The position numbers were made by a program, and so were the translations under genes. The notes under the pieces were generated by a model, which was given only the letters and a program-made list of their open reading frames with translations, ran no database searches and was not told the origin of the DNA. A stretch of 64,000 nucleotides of DNA from Steromphala cineraria (lineage: Eukaryota; Mollusca; Gastropoda; Trochida; Trochidae), in assembly GCA_916613615.1 (NCBI GenBank), contig OU744735.1:43180468-43244467 (forward strand). Reading direction: 5' to 3'. Of the stretch, positions 58,416 through 64,000 are shown in pieces. How positions within the stretch are numbered: the stretch's first letter is position 1; each line of letters begins with the position of its first letter.

Positions 58416-59425
58416 AACTGTATTCAAGTGTTGATACGGCACGTGTCTAAAGACTGACGACGTATACCTCATAACAAATAGACGAAATGACACTTTCGGG
58501 TTTACTAGTACTGTACGTACTTCTTTGAAATGATTCCAAGCACTAGGCCAACCTAAAATGTTATACTGTAACGTGCACCGGTGTTGGAATCCCTGATATG
58601 ACCTAATAAAAAACTTAAGATCTTAATTTTTGCACTTATAAATCACTGTTATATGTTGTGACTAACACATAATCCAAATTTGAACAAAATCGGCGAAAAT
58701 TAGTCAATTGAATCTAGAAGTCTGATATTTCATCTTCTGTCTGTCCAGCATGTAAGTTGAATAAAGGATATACCATAGTGACTGGAAACATGACTATTTT
58801 CCATGTTGGAGTTTCACCAATATCATCAGTTTCAACACGAAAGTAAGACTAATACGGTAATCATATACTAGTATCAGTTTAGTCTTGGTCTAACGTTCCT
58901 GCTTGTAAAACCACAAAAGCTACATGATTCCATATGAAACAGAAATGACCAAATGAGTTAACCATCCAAATTATCTTCAAAGTTCACCTTTAAGTTGTGA
59001 GTATTACATATATTATAGAGGATATTATACGATCGTCCCTACATTGTGACATGCAATGTTTACGACTCGAGTGCTCAGATGTTAGTATATCCCGAGCGAG
59101 AGAGATGGATATACTAATATTTTTCACGAACATGGCGTCACAATGAGAAAGTGATATGTAGCCTTAATGTATCACATGGAAAATATGAACCCCGATATGA
59201 CTTCCCTCCAATTAAGGTATAATCAATTGTTTCAAACATTTGAACAGGTGCAATATTTCTGTTACTGCATATAGACCCACGTTTCTGCATAGTTAGGCAA
59301 CCATAAATAATAAAAGCATACATACATATTGTAAGACAAGCATTTGAACAACATACAAGACAAAAAAAATGAAAAAAGGACAAGTAACATTGATTTTAAA
59401 AAGAATAAAATATGGAAGAACTATA
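58416..59425. other. Noncoding flank, unit C
   Basis: Parallels 19,569-20,561. 59,030-59,215 carries a palindrome-family remnant (CCCGAGCGAGAGAGATGG, then ATGGCGTCACAATGAG). No gene seen. Confidence 0.4.
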
Positions 59426-59717
59426 TAGTATGTTTTTGTCTAAACATCATTATTTATACTCACCGTCGATAGTTAACAATATGCCCGATTATCCTAATCT
59501 GTCTAATTCCGACAAACCTTACACAGAGTAAAGACAGAGTTATCGCTACCTTAATCTGTACTGCATACTCACCACCAGGTGGCTAACCCTACGTCATCAT
59601 TGCTTCTTCTGACGGGCAGAGAACGCCGATCGTACAGAGGGGAGGCCGGGTGGGAGCTAACGATTGTTAACTATCGACGGTGAGTATAAATAATGATGTT
59701 TAGACAAAAACATACTA
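59426..59717. repeat. 292-bp hairpin element beside DIRS copy C
   Basis: Here the 55-bp TIRs (from TAGTATGTTTTTGTC to CGATAGTTAACAAT and the inverse) appear perfectly complementary. The inner block TTATCCTAATC...CATCATTGCTTCTT is the same as the inside of the DIRS right terminal region, read on the opposite strand. Confidence 0.8.
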
Positions 59718-60007
59718 TTATTTAATATACTCTCCTCGATAGTTAACAATATGCCCGAATTCCCACAGACGGAGGTAGGTGCGAGAGGTTAAAGCGATAA
59801 ATTCTATCTTACACCAGAGAGCTAGTGACCCAAAAGTTGATAATCAGAAAGATCCCCTAGGGGAGACCCCTATCAACCGGAGCGGTCAAACCTGGCCCAT
59901 CCTCGCTACGCGAGGGGGTCCGTAACTAAGGTCGCTAGCTAGAATAACAAAGACAACAGACACACAACTAAGATCAACCTCGGGTTTATTACGAAAAATA
60001 AAAAAGG

Positions 60008-60808
60008 TTAACGAGTGGAAGGGTGACTCCTACGCTGAGGAACCGAAGGAACTCGCTGCTGGGCGTACACCTGTGCGCCCAGGCGGTTGATTCCCTCCAA
60101 ATCCTCGTTGGAGATATCACGGAGGTAATGGTTGGCGAACACCAGGCCTGACTTCCAGAAGCAGCCAGCCATGATGTCCGCCACCGCCAAATTGCTGTGG
60201 AGAGCCATCGTCGCTGAGATGGCCCTGATCTCGTGCGGATTGGACCTCACTGGGGGAGCAGAGCGGAGGTAGACACTCAGTTGTCTTTTGTCAATTTCCC
60301 AGACACTGGTCTGGCAATGCGGGATGAAGAGTCTCCTCCTCCCTTGACGCAGTGTCAGGTTTTTCTCCGTGTAGATCCGTAACGCACAGAGGAGGCGGTT
60401 CTCCTCGTCAGTCGGATCCACACGCCCGGAAATGGACGGTAGCGAGAAGGTTCTACCCCTCTCGTCCGCGGCTTGATTCTTACAGACGAACTCAGGCGCC
60501 AGCCCCAGAGTGGCCAATCCCCCATCCCTCACATCAAAACGCAAGAGGTCCGCCTGGAGAGCATGAAGCTCTGGAATCCTGGCTGCGGACCCCATTGCAA
60601 CTAAAAAAGCTGTTTTGATGGTGAGACGGAGGATGGTCGTCTCCGTCAACGGTTCGTAGTGGTCCGACTTAAGATGGTTGGGGACCACCGCTAAGTCCCA
60701 CTCTGGGGGCCTGAGTTTCGTCCGCCCGTCCACATTCCGGTAGGTCTTCACTAGCTGCTTGAGGACCGATATGTCCAACTGGGGGTCCCGTTTCCTGAGA
60801 ACGGACAT
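60008..60808 (-). pseudogene. DIRS tyrosine recombinase catalytic domain, copy C
   Basis: Continuous frame with AARIPELHAL (Arg box I), NPHEIRAISATMALHSN (His-x-x-Arg), ADIMAGCFWKSGLVFANHYL (Trp and Tyr nucleophile). Two small in-frame losses relative to copy A remove residues before ALRIYTEK and between YLRSA and PPVRSN. The N-terminal half is in another frame (60,820-61,060) because of an extra base near 60,828. All catalytic residues are present, but the chain is split. Confidence 0.8.
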
Positions 60809-60819
60809 TATTGCCGCCA

Positions 60820-61375
60820 GATTGGGCGTTGATGGACGAGGCTTTCAATTTCCTTGTCTCCCGTAGATAGACCAGGTACTCAGCAACCTGAGGGACCGTC
60901 ATTGCCTGGACATCGTACCCCTCCTTGTCACAGAAGGTCGTATAGGCCCCCCACTGAGCATCATAGAGATTCCTAGTGGAAGGCCTTTGAGAAGTCGCCA
61001 CCGCCTCGGCAACGGATTTCGAAAAACCCGCCCCTGTCAGACCCCTCTGGAGACAAACCAAGCGTGAAGCATTAACGCCTGGGGATTCTCGTGAACCCGC
61101 CCGCTCGGTCTGCTCGACAGAAGATCCAACCTCAGGGGGAGAGGAATCGGGTCTTGGCGGCACATCCTTCGGAGTGGAACGTACCAGGCCCTGGCTGGCC
61201 ACAACGGTGCAACCAACAAAAGTTGAAGAACCCGAGTCTCCTGTATCTTCGCCACCACGAGGTTCAGGATGGCGGGAGGGGGATAGGCGTAGGCAACCAT
61301 CCCCTCCCATCCTAACGAAAGCGCATCGAAAGCCCACGCTGTAGGGTCTGGTACAGGAGACACATACGTCGGCAA
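60820..61375 (-). pseudogene. DIRS recombinase N-terminal half and end of RNase H ORF, copy C
   Basis: Two overlapping frames. One ends at 61,037 (SPVPDPTAWAFDALSLGWEG, then APLWPARAWYVPL), the tail of the RT-RNase H polyprotein. The other carries GLTGAGFSKSVAEAVATSQR and VPQVAEYLVYLRETRKLKAS, the start of the recombinase. Such an overlap is usual in DIRS elements. Confidence 0.65.
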
Positions 61376-61438
61376 CTGGTGGTTGAGCCGCGTCGCGAAG
61401 AGGTCTATATGAGGCTTGCCGAACCTCAGGCACAGACT

Positions 61439-62965
61439 CTAGAACACTCTCGGGTGCAACATCCACTCCGTAGATGGAGGTTGGTCCGGGCGAGACAAGG
61501 CGTCCGCAAGGACGTTCTTGGCTCCCGGGATGTGCACCGCACAGAGAGAGATTCCGAGACTGCCCACTAGGCGAAACAGCTCCATCACCAGTTGCAGAAG
61601 CGAGTCTGCTTTGGTCGAGTCTTGTTTGTTGATGGCCCGGGCCGCCGCTGAGCTGTCCGTGTGAACACACAGGACCTGCCCCTGCAGCCGACCTGGCCAA
61701 TGGTCGATTGCCAGACGAATGGCGTCCAGCTCTAAGACGTTGATGTGGCGGCTACCCTGAGCTGCCGACCACAACCCCGCCGTCTGTTCCACATCGAGGA
61801 ACATCGAGGCGTCCACAAATAGGTGACACGTTGCTGGCGGTTCCCTGAGGGGAACCCCCACCAACACGTTGGACTCCTGCTGCCACCAGGAGAGGTGACG
61901 TCTGAGTTCCGGAGGTATGGAGAAGACGTGATGACATGTCTCCTCCCTGACATGCACGTTCACGAAGATCTGCAGGGGCCTGAGTTGCAACCTTCCCCTT
62001 CGAGTGAAGAGTTGAGTCGAACTTAAGAACCCTAGCAGCCTTTGCCACTTGCGCAGTGACAGAGGCCCCCGAAGCGCTAGCTCCAGGAGATCTCGGTAAC
62101 GTTCCATCCGTTCCGTGGTAAGGAAGGCCTTGTAGACAGCGGTGTCCAGGCGGGCGCCTAGAAACACCAAGGACGTCGTCGGTAGTAGGTCTGACTTGTC
62201 TAGATTGACCAGCCACCCCAGCCGCCTGAACAACGCTATCACAAAATCCCGTTGAGCCTCCAGAACAGATGGGGATCTGTTGTGTCCGAACCCGTCGTCC
62301 AAGTACATCGCAAACTGCACGTCCACGCGGGTAAAAAGCCACAGAGCCGATGATATCCCGAACGGAAGGACGTTCCACTGGAAGTGGCGGCCAGCCAGGA
62401 CGAAACGGAGGTACCTGCGATCCCCATGATAAATGGGGATGTGCAGATACGCGTCCTGCAGGTCGAGGGATATCATCGAGTCCGAGGCCTCCAGTAATCG
62501 CATCACTGACGGCACTGTCAAGAGACGAAAATATGGCGGCGGATCTAGGAAGGATTGGTTGAACTCCTTCATGTCGTGGATCAGCCGCCACTTTTTCGGG
62601 TCTCGCTTTGGCCGGATGAAGACCGGAGAGTAGAAGCCTGGGGTAAGGTCTTGGAGCGGGAGCTCCTCCACCGCCGGCTTGGAGATGAGCGTCTCCACCT
62701 GCTCCAGAGTCAGCGCGAGCCGATCAGGCTCTAGCGGGCGCTCTGTAGGAGAACAGGTCAACGGGGGGCGGTGTAGCATGGGGATACGAAACCACCGCTC
62801 CAAGATCTTGCAAACGAATGGATCCAGACCAAACTGTCTCCAGTTGGCCGCGAAGAGTTCAAGACGGCCTCCAACTGGCCCGCCCCGAGCTGGGACCACC
62901 TGAGGTGGTAAGTCCGGAGGCGCCCAGTGATGGCACGTCCCTTGTATCGTAGGTTCCCTTTCTTG
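61439..62965 (-). pseudogene. DIRS reverse transcriptase-RNase H, copy C
   Basis: RT motifs: VGGRLELFAANWRQFGLD, GFYSPVFIRPKRDPKKWRLI, MISLDLQDAYLHIPIYHGD, WNVLPFGISSALWLF and catalytic MYLDDGFGH. Then KSDLLPTTSLVFLGARLDT and the connection LRKWQRLLGFLSSTQLF. RNase H: HLFVDAS followed directly by MFLDVEQ (the TQGWGAHL seen in A and B is lost), HTDSSAAARAINKQDSTKAD and HIPGAKNVLADALSRPDQ. Spacing between LFTRV and MYLDDG is unusually short, suggesting a deletion. The frame ends at a TAG at 61,439 where copies A and B have CGA. Confidence 0.85.
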
Positions 62966-63260
62966 GGAGTGCGCTTTGGGGAGGGGCCAGCACTGAAGTC
63001 GCGACCTCTGTCCTGCCGACCCCTCCCGCGAAAGGACACTCCTCAAGTCTTGGTAGGGAAAGAGGGGGCACCTCCCCCTCTCTTCTTCGGCGTAGACGCC
63101 TGGGACGAGGGTCTACCCCCGCCAGCGGCCAGCCTGTTGGTTAATTCTTGCTGTTGGCTTTCCTGGCGCTGGCGAAGGGCCCCAGCGATCTGCCCATCAA
63201 ACGGGGTGGAAGAGTTCCACAGGAAGAGTAGTCCGTCTACCTCCATACCAGCCAAGCGAG
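62966..63260 (-). pseudogene. DIRS gag C-terminal remnant
   Basis: Minus frame with DGQIAGALRQRQESQQQELT and GGGRPSSQASTPKKRGGGAP, then in the next frame FRGRGRQDRGRDFSAGPSPK. A glutamine and basic/glycine-rich tail just upstream of RT is the usual form of a DIRS Gag C-terminus. The N-terminal part is absent: only about 240 bp separate it from the right terminal repeat. Assignment is by position and composition. Confidence 0.45.
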
Positions 63261-63663
63261 CAGCTGGGCGACCCGCACGAAACGCACGTGCAACCCGGGT
63301 CAGCCGAAATCGACAACAGCTGACAAGTCAACTGCAGACAAAACCGGCAACAAAACACACGGAAAGAGGTACTGGCTTTCTCCGCGAGAACCCTCAAACC
63401 TGTGACCGAGAAAGGAAACACTAAGAAGGTTTATTCAGAACACAAAAGCAGTCGAAAATCAGAGCTATCAAAAACACGAGTGTCCTTGATGGCCGACAGA
63501 AAAGCAATGATGACGTAGGGTTAGCCACCTGGTGGTGAGTATGCAGTACAGATTAAGGTAGCGATAACTCTGTCTTTACTCTGTGTAAGGTTTGTCGGAA
63601 TTTGACAGATTAGGATAATCAGGCATATTGTTAACTATCGAGGAGAGTATATTAAATAATAGG

Positions 63664-64000
63664 TATTAGGAGGTTTCCCACTGAACTCCATAATATACAC
63701 AATCTTGAAATTGACTAACACCTAGAGTTATGATAATTCATACATGATGTATCTATGCTTGTAAGCTCGTATGTTTGTATATATGTATTGATAAGGTTTA
63801 CTGTATGGTATCTTATTTATTTTTAAGGAAGTTTTGAATGATTGTTAGTGTCTCATAGGCCTGTGTTGGCCGGGCCCTGTTTCAGGGTGTGACACTTTTT
63901 TTAAATAAACTATTCTTCTTCTTCTTTTTCTTCTCATGATAAGCAGACCTTTTGATCACCACGGTACAAGATATCTCTCTTTTGAATGGCAACATCCATA
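63664..64000 (+). mobile_element. LINE 3' end fragment at window edge
   Basis: 63,850-63,935 reads GTGTCTCATAGGCCTGTGTT, then GGTGTGACAC and AAATAAACTATTC with a terminal (TTC)n. This has the same plan as the LINE tail at 35,565-35,670: a small hairpin, a GTGACACT word, AATAAACTAT and a terminal microsatellite. 63,664-63,849 shows nothing recognisable. Confidence 0.5.

Larger units (their letters stand above)
59716..63663 (-). mobile_element. DIRS-like retrotransposon, copy C (most complete, inactive)
   Basis: Both ends are present. The left end begins TATTTAATATACTCTCCTCG, then ATAGTTAACAATATGCC. The right end (63,500-63,663) is the inverted version, ending GAGGAGAGTATATTAAATAA. Minus-strand order: gag remnant, RT-RNase H, then tyrosine recombinase, the diagnostic DIRS layout with no integrase or protease. 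Lesions: most of gag missing, a gap before the RT catalytic motif, a short deletion in RNase H, a nonsense codon at 61,439, a +1 shift near 60,828 and small deletions in the recombinase. At 3.95 kb it is shorter than typical DIRS elements of 5-6 kb. Confidence 0.85.

Noticed and set aside
1..64000. Prokaryotic-type defence or toxin system
   Set aside because: The window is eukaryotic with introns and retrotransposons; no operon, CRISPR, toxin or phage-like gene was seen.

Overview
The window looks like nuclear genomic DNA from a bivalve mollusc; scallop or oyster cannot be separated from sequence alone. It has split genes with GT-AG introns, LINE and DIRS-type retrotransposons and many TIR elements. 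It also carries the noncoding dispersed repeats typical of bivalve genomes, such as a run of TCCGTCCGTC followed by TTTCGAC, and AAGGGCCATAACTCTGTCAA. No bacterial-style gene organisation is present.

Layout. 1-4,500 is satellite-like DNA: inverted arrays of a TTACAATTTGGAGCA motif, then about 53 copies of a 31-bp minisatellite. 4,500-9,200 is mostly noncoding with repeat and LINE fragments. From 9,200 to the right end the window is a tandem segmental duplication. The unit is a seven-exon minus-strand HSP70-family gene, its upstream flank with LINE fragments, a minus-strand DIRS-like retrotransposon and, where the DIRS is 5'-truncated, a 3-kb spacer. HSP70 copies: A 9218-14750, B 26031-36966, C 48593-55296. 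DIRS copies: 20.85-23.09 kb, 43.64-45.42 kb and 59.72-63.66 kb. Only the last DIRS keeps the RT region and the right terminal repeat, and all three carry disabling lesions.

The main biological signal is the HSP70 family. The exons join cleanly, in phase, into an HSP70 nucleotide-binding domain, linker and substrate-binding domain behind a hydrophobic N-terminal segment, and the ORFs of A and B are intact. Yet by alignment with known HSP70s most catalytic and nucleotide-contacting residues are replaced: the Lys71, Glu175, Asp199, Thr204, Lys271 and Arg272 equivalents are M, T, Y, A, V and L. They read as membrane-anchored or secretory-pathway pseudo-ATPase HSP70s. Copy C also has a 72-bp in-frame deletion that removes the Lys71 region.

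Insertions that differ among the three copies act as natural empty-site controls: a 3.8-kb TTAA-flanked element, a 9-bp-TSD MITE, a short LINE with a 7-bp TSD, a 5'-truncated LINE later partly deleted in C, and a 1.25-kb segment only in A. They imply that A split first and that B and C separated later. Limits: the 5' exon carrying the HSP70 start codon was not found, expression cannot be judged, and most transposon family names are inferred from protein motifs and TSD length.
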